From a virus, in the IMG/VR virus record IMGVR_UViG_3300040801_001224, positions 186,001 through 250,000 of that record: a DNA stretch of 64,000 bases; one strand, given 5' to 3'. Each line of letters opens with the position of its first letter. Within the stretch, counting starts at the first letter, position 1. Shown one piece after another: positions 1 to 7,267 of this stretch. The position numbers were made by a program, and so were the translations under genes. Below the pieces are notes generated by a model. The model ran no database searches. It saw nothing but the letters and a program-made list of their open reading frames with translations, and had not been told where the DNA came from.

Positions 1-307
1 TCAGTCTGAAGATGAGTCTTTAATTGAGTTACGCCTAGCATTAGCTGGCTGGTCCAAAGATGATCTTGAAGTTGAAGTTGAAAAAGATCAACTAAAGATT
101 TCTGGATCTAAGACAAAAGAAGTCGAAGGTGAAGAAGAAACTACATTCTTACACAAGGGAATTTCAAACAAAGCATTTACACGCACATTCACGTTAGGTG
201 CTGGCGTTGAAGTAACTGATGTTAAGTACATAGATGGCATACTAACGGTATTCATGGAGAAAGTAATACCTGAAGAAGAGAAGCCACGCTTAATTAAAAT
301 TAAATAA
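1..307 (+). CDS. Hsp20 / alpha-crystallin small heat-shock protein (5'-truncated)
   Basis: The reading frame is open from base 2 to a TAA at 305-307, so only the C-terminal ~101 residues are present. They form an alpha-crystallin domain: LIELRLALAGWSKDDLEVEV, an LKISGSK strand, an FTRTFTL strand and a VKYIDGILTVFM end strand, followed by a short tail ending PRLIKIK whose I-K-I matches the C-terminal I-x-I anchor of the family. Small heat-shock proteins are ATP-independent holdases; phage copies are known in T4-like marine phages. It lies just upstream of ClpS, so the phage may pair protein holding with degradation. The N-terminal arm lies outside the window. Confidence 0.88.
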   Translation, partial: QSEDESLIELRLALAGWSKDDLEVEVEKDQLKISGSKTKEVEGEEETTFLHKGISNKAFTRTFTLGAGVEVTDVKYIDGILTVFMEKVIPEEEKPRLIKIK

Positions 308-315
308 AAAAGTAG

Positions 316-344
316 GTGGGGGTGCTTGACATCCCCACTTTTTT
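316..344 (+). terminator. Rho-independent terminator after hsp20
   Basis: GTGGGG (316-321) pairs with CCCCAC (333-338), followed directly by a run of six T. The loop contains the -35 box of the next promoter, so terminator and promoter share bases. Confidence 0.8.
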
Positions 345-354
345 GTGTTATAAT
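326..354 (+). promoter_or_regulatory. Sigma70-type promoter for clpS
   Basis: TTGACA (326-331), 17-base spacer, TATAAT (349-354): a perfect consensus. The spacer begins tccCCAC, the CCAC position seen in many promoters of this window. The -35 box sits in the loop of the hsp20 terminator. Confidence 0.9.
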
Positions 355-395
355 TCGGGTTATGTAACAGTACTGTATTGTATGAAGGATATTGA

Positions 396-704
396 ATGAG
401 TGCCACTGACGTAATCGAAAAAACTGAAGCAAAAGAAGAAGTTGAAGTAAAAGAGCCTGGAAAATATAAGGTTGTTCTACACAATGATGACAAGACAACA
501 TTCGACTTTGTTATCTTTATATTAACTGAAGTATTTAATAAGTCAATGAAAGAAGCGGCTGAAATAACCATGTTTGTCCACGAAAAAGGCCAAGCAGTCG
601 CAGGTATTTACACGTATCAGATTGCAGAGATGAAAATTGACGAGTCGATTACCCTGGCAAGACGTGCCGGATTCCCACTCACACTGACCGCTGAAGAGCT
701 CTAA
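396..704 (+). CDS. clpS: ClpS, N-degron adaptor for ClpA
   Basis: 102 residues, close to bacterial ClpS (about 106). ClpS binds proteins with destabilising N-terminal residues and hands them to ClpA. After a 20-residue acidic extension come KYKVVLHNDD (residues 23-32), T34, and VHEKGQAVAG with H62. These match the E. coli N-degron pocket residues N34, D35, D36, T38 and H66. E. coli gatekeeper M40 aligns with F36, so the specificity may be altered. The start is supported by AAGGA eight bases upstream and a consensus promoter. ClpP (7268) and ClpA (27150) are in the same window, so the adaptor has phage-encoded partners. Confidence 0.93.
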   Translation: MSATDVIEKTEAKEEVEVKEPGKYKVVLHNDDKTTFDFVIFILTEVFNKSMKEAAEITMFVHEKGQAVAGIYTYQIAEMKIDESITLARRAGFPLTLTAEEL

Positions 705-718
705 AACGATCACCGACC

Positions 719-726
719 GGTAAATA
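719..726 (+). promoter_or_regulatory. Possible late promoter (GGTAAATA)
   Basis: One-base variant of the GATAAATA element, 30 bases before the start of a 22-codon frame. Confidence 0.4.
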
Positions 727-756
727 ATATTAGCACTACCTAAAAGGAGTGGTAAT

Positions 757-825
757 ATGCGAATACAACACACTTCCCTCATCACCCAAATTCTGGTAAC
801 CCAGAGTAACACCAATCAAAAATAA
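757..825 (+). CDS. 22-residue peptide, unknown
   Basis: A short frame, MRIQHTSLITQILVTQSNTN plus QK, preceded by a very strong Shine-Dalgarno site (AAAAGGAG, seven bases before ATG). It ends 11 bases before the next gene. It could be a real micro-protein or a leader peptide coupled to the downstream gene. Nothing in it suggests a function. Confidence 0.45.
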   Translation: MRIQHTSLITQILVTQSNTNQK

Positions 826-836
826 AAAGGACAGTT

Positions 837-1148
837 ATGAATATAATAGATTTAATGGAATTAGGAACTGAATTGGATGTATACAAATCAGGCAAGAGAC
901 TTGGCACAATATTAGTAATTCAGTATGAAGACTTAATTCATGAAACAATTGGTGAGTATGATGATCGATTTGAATCATATGCAGAGTATATGATGGAGCT
1001 ACATGCCCGCATCAAAGATCACGTATCATGCCCGTATAATATCACATGGTATACCCTACCGAATACCGAAACTCTTGATATTAATGACGTAGCAACACAA
1101 ACAGTACGTGAAGGCAATAATATAGTGGTCGTGGAATATCTTGACTAA
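837..1148 (+). CDS. Hypothetical protein, 103 aa
   Basis: Not recognised. Acidic, soluble, no membrane segment; it begins MNIIDLMELG, whose L-M-E resembles the (I/L)xE cleavage pattern of T4 capsid-targeting leaders, though weakly. AAGGAC lies upstream of the ATG. The stop overlaps the next promoter. Confidence 0.75.
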   Translation: MNIIDLMELGTELDVYKSGKRLGTILVIQYEDLIHETIGEYDDRFESYAEYMMELHARIKDHVSCPYNITWYTLPNTETLDINDVATQTVREGNNIVVVEYLD

Positions 1149-1169
1149 ACCACTTTTTTAACGTATAAT
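1141..1169 (+). promoter_or_regulatory. Sigma70-type promoter
   Basis: TTGACT (1141-1146), 17-base spacer starting aaaCCACTT, TATAAT (1164-1169). The -35 box lies inside the last codons of the preceding gene. Drives the gene at 1199. Confidence 0.8.
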
Positions 1170-1198
1170 TGTAAGCAGACAAACTAATAGGAGTATTT

Positions 1199-1465
1199 AT
1201 GAAACTTACGCAGCCTTGTCTGCTTATGACAATTGCTGACCAAGAAGTCGATTGGGCGATGCTTGTTGCCCCTGGGGAGGAATGGACTGAAGAGACCGTA
1301 TCCAATTATTGTGACACACTTAATACTGACGGTATATATGGATACCCAGTTATGATGGATGACCCGCGCCTCAAAAATGGCATTGTAAATCGAATTATTG
1401 AATCTTTAAACTCAGCACTCGTTGAGTACAAACCACTTGAAATTCCAGGAGTATTTAAACTATGA
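1199..1465 (+). CDS. Hypothetical protein, 88 aa
   Basis: Not recognised. A small soluble protein starting MKLTQPCLLMTIADQEVDW, with AGGAG seven bases before the ATG and its own consensus promoter. Its stop codon overlaps the next start (ATGA), so the two genes are translationally coupled. Confidence 0.78.
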   Translation: MKLTQPCLLMTIADQEVDWAMLVAPGEEWTEETVSNYCDTLNTDGIYGYPVMMDDPRLKNGIVNRIIESLNSALVEYKPLEIPGVFKL

Positions 1466-1572
1466 TGACATTTGAACCAAGCATGACTTTTGGTGAAGCT
1501 GTATTAAATTTAGAAATTACTACGGTTGAATATACCTCTACCGGTGTAAATATCCGCTTAAGTTTTTCATAA
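1462..1572 (+). CDS. Hypothetical small protein, 36 aa
   Basis: Starts MMTFEPSMTFGEAVLNLEIT and ends at TAA 1570-1572, directly before a terminator. Its ATG overlaps the stop of the upstream gene (ATGA). A second ATG follows immediately at 1465. Not recognised; the operon position between a coupled start and a terminator supports a real gene. Confidence 0.6.
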   Translation: MMTFEPSMTFGEAVLNLEITTVEYTSTGVNIRLSFS

Positions 1573-1579
1573 AGATGGG

Positions 1580-1600
1580 GCGGGCTTTGCCCGCTTCTTT
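1580..1600 (+). terminator. Rho-independent terminator
   Basis: GCGGGC (1580-1585), loop TTT, GCCCGC (1589-1594), then TTCTTTT. Confidence 0.9.
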
Positions 1601-1625
1601 TCCACTACCCAAATGCCCAACAATA

Positions 1626-1633
1626 GATAAATA
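1626..1633 (+). promoter_or_regulatory. Late promoter GATAAATA
   Basis: Exact GATAAATA ending 27 bases before the ATG at 1661, the commonest spacing in this window; resembles the T4 late element TATAAATA. Confidence 0.7.
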
Positions 1634-1660
1634 CTAATATTATTTAGTAGGAGATTTATT

Positions 1661-3103
1661 ATGTCAGACATGAAGAAATGGTTGAAGCTAATGGAAGATG
1701 CGGCGCCATCAAGCCCAAAAGCAGACCTATCCAAGCCTGAATCACCAATGGACGATGATCCAGAATTTACAAATGAAAAGGGTGAAGACAGCGTTGTTAC
1801 ACACATGGCCGAAGATGGCATGGAAGATTACGTTGAAGACACAAGTTTTGAAGAATGGTTAATGGATCCAGCAAACGAAGGCAAATCAATGCCGGTAGAA
1901 ATGATGATTGCTGACATTAACGAACACGGTCCAGATGCTACTGCGGCATATTGGATGGCAACAGAAGAGCAAATCCAATCCTGGATTGATGCTGGTAAAA
2001 TTCCAGAAGATTCGATGCACTACTTCCAGAACACTCAGGAAGAAAAAGCATATGAAATGCACCAAGCGGCAGAAGATGCGATGGGTGGATTTAACGGCTA
2101 CCACCATCAACAAGAAGGCATCAAGACTCCAACTGAAGAAGTTGAAGAAGAGCTAGGTCCAGAACATAGCGACAACCCAGACGCTGAAGAAGCCATGATC
2201 AACGACGAAGGCGAATTAAGCCCATTCTCAATGGACACTCAGGAAGTATGCGAAGATGATGATCTAGCAGAAATGTTAGCATTGGCCGGTATTCAGAAAG
2301 TCAATGAAGATGAGTTCGACGACGAAGAAGAACTTGAAGCTGATGATGACGCAATGGTTGATTTAGGTGAGCCTGACGATATTGATGCGATTGATCCAGA
2401 TGCGATGTCAGCAGACAAAGAGATTGGTGACGCAGTTGTTGGCTCGGCGCCAGAAAACGTTGATGAATTAATTGCGGCAATCATGGACGCACAGATGCTG
2501 GGCATGAGCCAGGCTAAAGCAACATACAGTGATGACATGCTAATCAACATGTCTCCAGAGCGTGTTAAGTCAGTATACGCAAAAGTTATGGGTGAAAGCC
2601 TAGAAGAAGACATGGGTGAAGAACACCCACTAGCTAAGTTCAACATTCATACACAGGATGATTTGGACATAGCACTAGACGATCCGGAGATCGTTGCAGA
2701 GCTAACTGAATACTTTGCAGACGAAATGCCATACGGTTACCAGAAAGCACGTACAGGAACTCCAGAAGAATGGTTATGGGACCATTTACACGCTGATCTA
2801 GAAGAGTCTTGCGGTGACGCAGTTGAAGAAAAACTGGTTAAAGATGGCCCTGGTGAAGGACACTTTGACGGTGAAGTGGATTGTACGACAGAGTTTGATG
2901 ATTCATGCTATGATGAAGTTGAAGAAGACGTTGCTGGTATTGATCCAGAGATTGAAGCGGCTATCCTAGACTTAGCAATGGCTTTGGGTTTAGAAGATGC
3001 TGATCAAGACGATGCAGAAGTAATTGGTAAGAAACTTGACGTGCCAGCAAGTGACGTACACAAAGTTATTAACCAAGACTTAACACAAGAATCTAAGAAG
3101 TAA
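1661..3103 (+). CDS. Large acidic protein, probably virion/prohead associated
   Basis: 480 residues with extreme Asp/Glu content and long low-complexity acidic stretches (about residues 160-260). The start MSDMKKWLKLMEDA has an amphipathic beginning and an L-M-E step like T4 capsid-targeting leaders. There is no signal peptide or membrane segment. The exact late promoter upstream and the good Shine-Dalgarno site (AGGAG) fit a late structural or scaffold-core protein. The C-terminal ~45 residues (IDPEIEAAILDLAMALGLED onward) look like a folded helical domain. I do not recognise a named family. Confidence 0.8.
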   Translation: MSDMKKWLKLMEDAAPSSPKADLSKPESPMDDDPEFTNEKGEDSVVTHMAEDGMEDYVEDTSFEEWLMDPANEGKSMPVEMMIADINEHGPDATAAYWMATEEQIQSWIDAGKIPEDSMHYFQNTQEEKAYEMHQAAEDAMGGFNGYHHQQEGIKTPTEEVEEELGPEHSDNPDAEEAMINDEGELSPFSMDTQEVCEDDDLAEMLALAGIQKVNEDEFDDEEELEADDDAMVDLGEPDDIDAIDPDAMSADKEIGDAVVGSAPENVDELIAAIMDAQMLGMSQAKATYSDDMLINMSPERVKSVYAKVMGESLEEDMGEEHPLAKFNIHTQDDLDIALDDPEIVAELTEYFADEMPYGYQKARTGTPEEWLWDHLHADLEESCGDAVEEKLVKDGPGEGHFDGEVDCTTEFDDSCYDEVEEDVAGIDPEIEAAILDLAMALGLEDADQDDAEVIGKKLDVPASDVHKVINQDLTQESKK

Positions 3104-3106
3104 TTC

Positions 3107-3135
3107 TTGACATCTTTACATCACTATAGTATAAT
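3107..3135 (+). promoter_or_regulatory. Sigma70-type promoter giving a near-leaderless mRNA
   Basis: TTGACA (3107-3112), 17 bases, TATAAT (3130-3135). The ATG at 3142 is only six bases beyond the -10 box, where transcription should begin. Confidence 0.82.
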
Positions 3136-3141
3136 ATTGGT

Positions 3142-4263
3142 ATGCGTTTTAAAGATATAACATTGAACACGATTAATGAAGGCGGTAGCTCAGGCAAGAC
3201 TCGATATAACAGCGAAGTCGCAACTTTATGTGCCTTCTGCGGCGTCAAACATTGGGATGACATTAGACCAGAACAACTAGCAAACCCAGAAGATACTAAG
3301 GCGCAGTTGCGTTATTGGATGGTAGAGAAAAAGAACTATGACGAAAAACTGTTTAACGAATGGCTTGTTCGCGGCAAGGAAATATATACTAAAATAAAAT
3401 CCCATTACAAAGGCCCAATGCCAACCTTGTATGGTTGGGTCGGCGGTGCGAATGTTGGGCCAGTAGCAGATGTTGAGTTTCATGATCATGAACTGTCGGG
3501 AGTCAGCATAAAAGCCAAGGGTGGGATTACACTCGCTAACTTGGGACCGAAGTCAGTCGGTTTACCAACTCCTAAGGGTGTAGATGCTCTACAGCAATAC
3601 GTTGGCAAAGAGTACTTAGAGTTCAAAAAGAACGTATTTACAAAAGTGTTGGCACTAGCAAAGAAACAACCAAACAAGCCATTGAACGGAAGATACACAA
3701 TTGCTTATGTGCCAGAAGTAGATAAGTTTTTATTGAGGCACAAAAAAACTGCTACTGCCGGCCCAGTAGTTGACACGTTGCTTACTGGTCAAGAAATAAT
3801 GACCTTAGGTATGAAAAGCAATAGCGCCTGGCAACGTCCGATTGGTGATTGGTTCCAGGATAACTTAGCCCAGGAGTTTGATTTGATGAAGCCCTTACTG
3901 GATAAGGTTGAAGTGGTTTTATTGGCACTAATAGAAAAGGCTATTGGCGCAAGTGACACTATGAAGTCTATATTACGATTTGAAGACAAGCCCTATTATT
4001 ACGCATCACCAACAAAAATATATTATGTGCCTTCGGCACAAGAAGATCCTGAGTTAGTTTTGAAAAAACTGACCCCAGTTAAAGCTAGGGGCACTGGAAT
4101 AATATTTAGGGCGTATGTGTCTAATGTAGATTCAACATCAAGCGATTATGCGACATACGATGTATATCTAAGATACAGAAATGGGCTGTTTGCTTCTAAC
4201 ATTACAGTGGCGGCACAAAATCTAAAAAATCCACAAAACCTAGCATGGGACGAGGTTGAATGA
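3142..4263 (+). CDS. Putative PD-(D/E)XK nuclease (restriction-endonuclease-like)
   Basis: 373 residues. Residues ~110-135 read ADVEFHD, then GVSIKAKGG, then TLANLGPKSVGL: an acidic residue followed by an S-I-K strand and a T-L-x-N-L segment, a pattern seen in type II restriction enzymes of the PD-(D/E)XK fold. The gene overlaps a DNA methyltransferase gene by four bases (ATGA), the usual arrangement of a restriction-modification pair. The N-terminus, MRFKDITLNTINEGG, resembles a T4 capsid-targeting leader with an I-N-E cleavage site, so the protein may be packaged and injected. No Shine-Dalgarno site is visible. The nuclease call is inference. Confidence 0.5.
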   Translation: MRFKDITLNTINEGGSSGKTRYNSEVATLCAFCGVKHWDDIRPEQLANPEDTKAQLRYWMVEKKNYDEKLFNEWLVRGKEIYTKIKSHYKGPMPTLYGWVGGANVGPVADVEFHDHELSGVSIKAKGGITLANLGPKSVGLPTPKGVDALQQYVGKEYLEFKKNVFTKVLALAKKQPNKPLNGRYTIAYVPEVDKFLLRHKKTATAGPVVDTLLTGQEIMTLGMKSNSAWQRPIGDWFQDNLAQEFDLMKPLLDKVEVVLLALIEKAIGASDTMKSILRFEDKPYYYASPTKIYYVPSAQEDPELVLKKLTPVKARGTGIIFRAYVSNVDSTSSDYATYDVYLRYRNGLFASNITVAAQNLKNPQNLAWDEVE

Positions 4264-5129
4264 CACACAACATCATATGTAGCGACAACATATCAGCTCT
4301 TAATAAAATAAACGAAAACACATTTGATTCCTGTATAACAGACCCACCGTATGGAATGGGCATGGATGACTGGGATCATACTGTCCCTCCAGTTGAGATC
4401 TGGGAGGCAGTATACCGAACACTAAAACCAGGTGCGTTTGTTTTAAGTTTCTGCTCTCCGGAATTATATCATAGAATGGCAATTAACGTTGAAGATGCTG
4501 GTTTCAGACCATTAGACATGATTACTTGGATTGTTACTACAAAGATGGCAAAAACAAATAGATTAAAGCCAGCACATGAACCTATATTTGTAGCACAAAA
4601 GCCACTACAAGGTTCCATTAAAGCTAATGTTGAAGCATGGGGTTGTGGCGAGATTGATATCGAAGACGCCAGAATACCGTGGGATAAAGAGCCCCCAACG
4701 TATCCTACTGGCGGACATCAGAGAAGAGCATTCGGTAAAGACGTATCTAAAGAAAAACAAGGCAAAAAGAAAGCTAATATCAAAGGAAGATACCCTTCTG
4801 ATGTCATTGGACACTTCGATGATCCGGATCATCAGAAGTATTTTTACGCACCTAGAGCTACAAGAAAAGAACGTGGTGAATACAATGATCACCCAACGCC
4901 TAAGCCTATTAGTTTAATGAGGTATTTGGTTAGAGTTTACTCTCCGAAGGGTGGACACGTACTAGATCCTTTCAATGGCAGTGGTTCAACAGGTATAGCC
5001 GCTATTCAAGAAGGTAGTGAATTTACAGGAATAGACATGTCACAACATTACTGTGATATTGCTGAAAAAAGAATAGCAGACCATTGTGCCGAAACACCTT
5101 TTGAAAAGTTATTTGATTACGAAAAATAA
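4260..5129 (+). CDS. DNA methyltransferase, beta class (N6-adenine or N4-cytosine)
   Basis: 289 residues. Catalytic motif IV DPPY is at residues 28-31, followed by a target-recognition region, and the SAM-binding motif DPFNGSG (236-242) with VLDPFN before it lies near the C-terminus. This order (IV first, I last) defines the beta group. PTPKPISLMRYLV precedes motif I as in many DPPY enzymes. It transfers a methyl group from S-adenosylmethionine to an amino group of adenine or cytosine. The four-base overlap with the upstream nuclease-like gene implies co-expression. It may protect phage DNA or work as part of a restriction pair. Confidence 0.9.
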   Translation: MTHNIICSDNISALNKINENTFDSCITDPPYGMGMDDWDHTVPPVEIWEAVYRTLKPGAFVLSFCSPELYHRMAINVEDAGFRPLDMITWIVTTKMAKTNRLKPAHEPIFVAQKPLQGSIKANVEAWGCGEIDIEDARIPWDKEPPTYPTGGHQRRAFGKDVSKEKQGKKKANIKGRYPSDVIGHFDDPDHQKYFYAPRATRKERGEYNDHPTPKPISLMRYLVRVYSPKGGHVLDPFNGSGSTGIAAIQEGSEFTGIDMSQHYCDIAEKRIADHCAETPFEKLFDYEK

Positions 5130-5130
5130 C

Positions 5131-5159
5131 TTGACACCCTCCCTTTAATCTGTTATAAT
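5131..5159 (+). promoter_or_regulatory. Sigma70-type promoter
   Basis: TTGACA (5131-5136), 17 bases, TATAAT (5154-5159). It begins just after the methyltransferase stop and precedes the zinc-ribbon gene. Confidence 0.88.
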
Positions 5160-5183
5160 ACTCCAATAACATGGAGATTTAAT

Positions 5184-5363
5184 ATGCCTACGTATTCTTA
5201 CCGCTGTCAGGACTGTGGACACGAATTCGACATCAATCAACGCATGAGTGATGATCCACTGAAAGAATGCCCTGAGTGTAAAAAAGAAGCACTAAAGAAA
5301 ATTATCAAATCAACAGGCGGATTCCAATTGAAAGGATCTGGTTGGTTTAAGGACGGTTACTAA
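5184..5363 (+). CDS. FmdB-type zinc-ribbon protein, 59 aa
   Basis: Begins MPTYSYRCQDCGHEFD and has a second pair CPEC, giving CxxC-x(n)-CxxC, with a C-terminal GGFQLKGSGWFKDGY. This is the layout of the FmdB/CxxC_CXXC_SSSS regulatory zinc ribbons. Likely binds one zinc ion; the target is unknown. TGGAG lies before the start, and the stop overlaps the next ATG (TAATG). Confidence 0.88.
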   Translation: MPTYSYRCQDCGHEFDINQRMSDDPLKECPECKKEALKKIIKSTGGFQLKGSGWFKDGY

Positions 5364-6145
5364 TGGACGAATTATTAATGAACACAGTAGTCTTAGATAC
5401 TGAGACTACATCACTAGATTGTAAAGAAGCAGAAATCATTGAGTTTGGTTTTGTGCTAAAGATGGAAGATGACTGGCAACAGTTCGACGAGCTACACAAA
5501 CCATCACAACCTATTTCACCAATCATATCAGCAGTGACATATATTTCAAATAGAATGGTTGAAGATAAGCCGCCGTTTGAAGAGGCAGTTGATGATTTCG
5601 ACAAAATTTTAGAGACTATTGGTTCTCCTGATGATACACTAATTGTAGCACATAATGTAGACTATGATAAGGGAGTATTTGAAGCACGTTATAATACATC
5701 CAAGGCTCTGGACTATGACTGGGTATGTACTCTACGTATGGCACGTAAACTATTTAAGGATGATCCAACAGTTGAAAAATATACGTTAGGTTATTTGCGT
5801 TATCGCTTTGATTTGGATGTTGCTGATGATTTGCCCATGCACCGAGCATCAGCAGACGCTTATGTTGCGGCCAAACTATTTGAGTATTTACTAGAAGTAG
5901 CAGAAGAGCAAGGTGTATTTGACAATCTAATGGATACTCGTGCTAGACTAATTGAGTGGCTAGCAGAACCAATTGTGACAACTATTATGCCATTTGGCAA
6001 GCACAAGGGCAAGAAACTTACTGAAGTGCCAGCTGACTATTGGGCTTGGGCTTTAGATAACATGAACTCGTTAAACGAGAATCATGATGACTATGATGCA
6101 GATTTTGCGGCAAGTGTTATCAACGCATTTGATGGACAACTATAA
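5363..6145 (+). CDS. DnaQ-like 3'-5' exonuclease with C-terminal DUF3820-like domain
   Basis: 260 residues. DEDDh exonuclease motifs are visible: LDTET (D12, E14), HNVDYD (D100), and HRASADA (H160, D165), which coordinate two metal ions for 3'-5' hydrolysis of DNA or RNA. A C-terminal MPFGKHKGKKLTEVPADYW (from residue 209) matches the FGKxKGK module (DUF3820) found behind exonuclease domains. It may proofread, degrade host nucleic acid or process RNA. Translationally coupled to the zinc-ribbon gene. An alternative start is Met6. Confidence 0.9.
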   Translation: MDELLMNTVVLDTETTSLDCKEAEIIEFGFVLKMEDDWQQFDELHKPSQPISPIISAVTYISNRMVEDKPPFEEAVDDFDKILETIGSPDDTLIVAHNVDYDKGVFEARYNTSKALDYDWVCTLRMARKLFKDDPTVEKYTLGYLRYRFDLDVADDLPMHRASADAYVAAKLFEYLLEVAEEQGVFDNLMDTRARLIEWLAEPIVTTIMPFGKHKGKKLTEVPADYWAWALDNMNSLNENHDDYDADFAASVINAFDGQL

Positions 6146-6433
6146 ATGTTGAGCAATCTCTGGTCAGCATTAATTGACATACAAAGAGAACCAGAAAAGG
6201 AGAAGGTAGTGGAAGAGTGGCAAGGGTTTAGCGATACACAGGGTCCTACAAGTGATTATGAATCACAAATAATAATTTATAAGACATTCACATGGATGCC
6301 AAAGCGTTGTTACGATTCAGGACGTTGGATCTGGGGCAAGGCATTCGTTGACGGTTGGAAGCACTACTATCATCCTCAAGAAGCTCACTATGGTGTCCTG
6401 GCTGGTGAGTATAAGGTAGAAGAACGTGGGTAG
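6146..6433 (+). CDS. Small Trp-rich family protein, copy 1
   Basis: 95 residues. The core is KTFTWMPKRCYDSGRWIWG followed by an HYYHP segment and VLAGEYKVE. The next two genes share this pattern: aromatic-W-x-P-(K/R)-R, W-x-W-G, an aromatic stretch, then a (S/E)-x-E-A-x-x-x-V-(L/M) helix. The three form a tandem duplication. Function unknown. Confidence 0.75.
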   Translation: MLSNLWSALIDIQREPEKEKVVEEWQGFSDTQGPTSDYESQIIIYKTFTWMPKRCYDSGRWIWGKAFVDGWKHYYHPQEAHYGVLAGEYKVEERG

Positions 6434-6680
6434 CTATTCTGACGGTGGTGGTACGAGATGGGGTGATCTGGGTATAGCGAAAAATGGTTACATATTTGGC
6501 AAGCCAACCCTCCACAAAAAGTTCGTGTGGCTACCCAGGAAAACTGTTGAAAAGACGTGGACTTGGGGTAGTTGTTACGCATACCACGAGCATTATCGAA
6601 ATGGTAGCGATCTATACTATGTATCAAATGAAGATGCTCTTGCTGGCGTTTTAACTGAAAAATATAGGATGAAAGAATAG
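6426..6680 (+). CDS. Small Trp-rich family protein, copy 2
   Basis: 84 residues, GTG start at 6426 overlapping the end of copy 1 by eight bases. Core: KKFVWLPRKTVEKTWTWGSC, then an HEHYRNG segment, YVSNEDALAGVL and a basic C-terminus. Paralogue of its two neighbours; function unknown. Confidence 0.72.
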   Translation: MGSYSDGGGTRWGDLGIAKNGYIFGKPTLHKKFVWLPRKTVEKTWTWGSCYAYHEHYRNGSDLYYVSNEDALAGVLTEKYRMKE

Positions 6681-6934
6681 TGGGCACCGGCTTTAAGAAT
6701 ATATTTGATGTGTATGTCCCCTATAAGTCTAAGATATTCACTAAATTTTTATGGTTCCCTGAAAGAGTCGGAGGCAAGTGGCACTGGGGTAAGACATATT
6801 ATTATCTTGAAAACTTCTATCAAGGCCATGCGAAAATTTATATGTCTAAAGAAGAAGCGTTTATGGAAGTTATGAAGGGCAATCTTACGTTCGCATCGGA
6901 CGAATGTGTTCACCCGGACGATCGTACTGCTTGA
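6680..6934 (+). CDS. Small Trp-rich family protein, copy 3
   Basis: 84 residues, GTG start overlapping the TAG stop of copy 2 by one base. Core: TKFLWFPERVGGKWHWGKTY, then YMSKEEAFMEVM. Its last 50 bases overlap the end of a convergent minus-strand gene. Paralogues lie at 53779 and 62321. Confidence 0.72.
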   Translation: MGTGFKNIFDVYVPYKSKIFTKFLWFPERVGGKWHWGKTYYYLENFYQGHAKIYMSKEEAFMEVMKGNLTFASDECVHPDDRTA

Positions 6935-7202
6935 ATTTTACGCCTGAACGTTGTTTAGCATTCTCGCCCCCACGATACCCTGGAGTTTGAAATTCATCAT
7001 CTGGATTGTCATGTGGATCATTTGACCAGTGATCTTCTTCAGCAGGTTCTTTTGTGATTACCGGTGTTTCACCTTTAGATTTAGCCGCGATCTGTTGGTA
7101 ACGCTCTTCTTCATCATGTCGAGCGTCAGAATTTTCTGGATTGAATTGATCATCAATTTCATTCCAAACTTGATCAATATCGTAAATTTCTTTTATTTTC
7201 AT
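6885..7202 (-). CDS. Hypothetical charged protein, 105 aa
   Basis: Not recognised. Hydrophilic and probably largely disordered, with many D, E, H and Q. The start, MKIKEIYDIDQVWNE, fits the M(K/R)xx(E/D)(I/L) leader seen on several proteins here and may be a capsid-targeting sequence. A minus-strand late element (7241-7234) lies 31 bases upstream, fitting a packaged late protein. Confidence 0.7.
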   Translation of the reverse strand: MKIKEIYDIDQVWNEIDDQFNPENSDARHDEEERYQQIAAKSKGETPVITKEPAEEDHWSNDPHDNPDDEFQTPGYRGGENAKQRSGVKFKQYDRPGEHIRPMRT

Positions 7203-7203
7203 G

Positions 7204-7232
7204 TTGACAAAACCACTAAATTGTTATATAAT
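7204..7232 (+). promoter_or_regulatory. Sigma70-type promoter for clpP
   Basis: TTGACA (7204-7209), 17-base spacer starting aaaCCACT, TATAAT (7227-7232). Confidence 0.9.
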
Positions 7233-7233
7233 G

Positions 7234-7241
7234 TATTTATC
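7234..7241 (-). promoter_or_regulatory. Late promoter GATAAATA (minus strand)
   Basis: TATTTATC on the plus strand. It lies 31 bases upstream of the minus-strand gene starting at 7202 and within two bases of the divergent clpP -10 box, so early and late promoters sit back to back. Confidence 0.62.
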
Positions 7242-7267
7242 ACAATTATACTTAAAGGAGAAGTGAA

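Noticed and set aside
6501-6690. Minus-strand frames opposite the small Trp-rich genes
   Set aside because: The plus-strand genes form a paralogous series with coupled starts; the opposite frames have none of these features.
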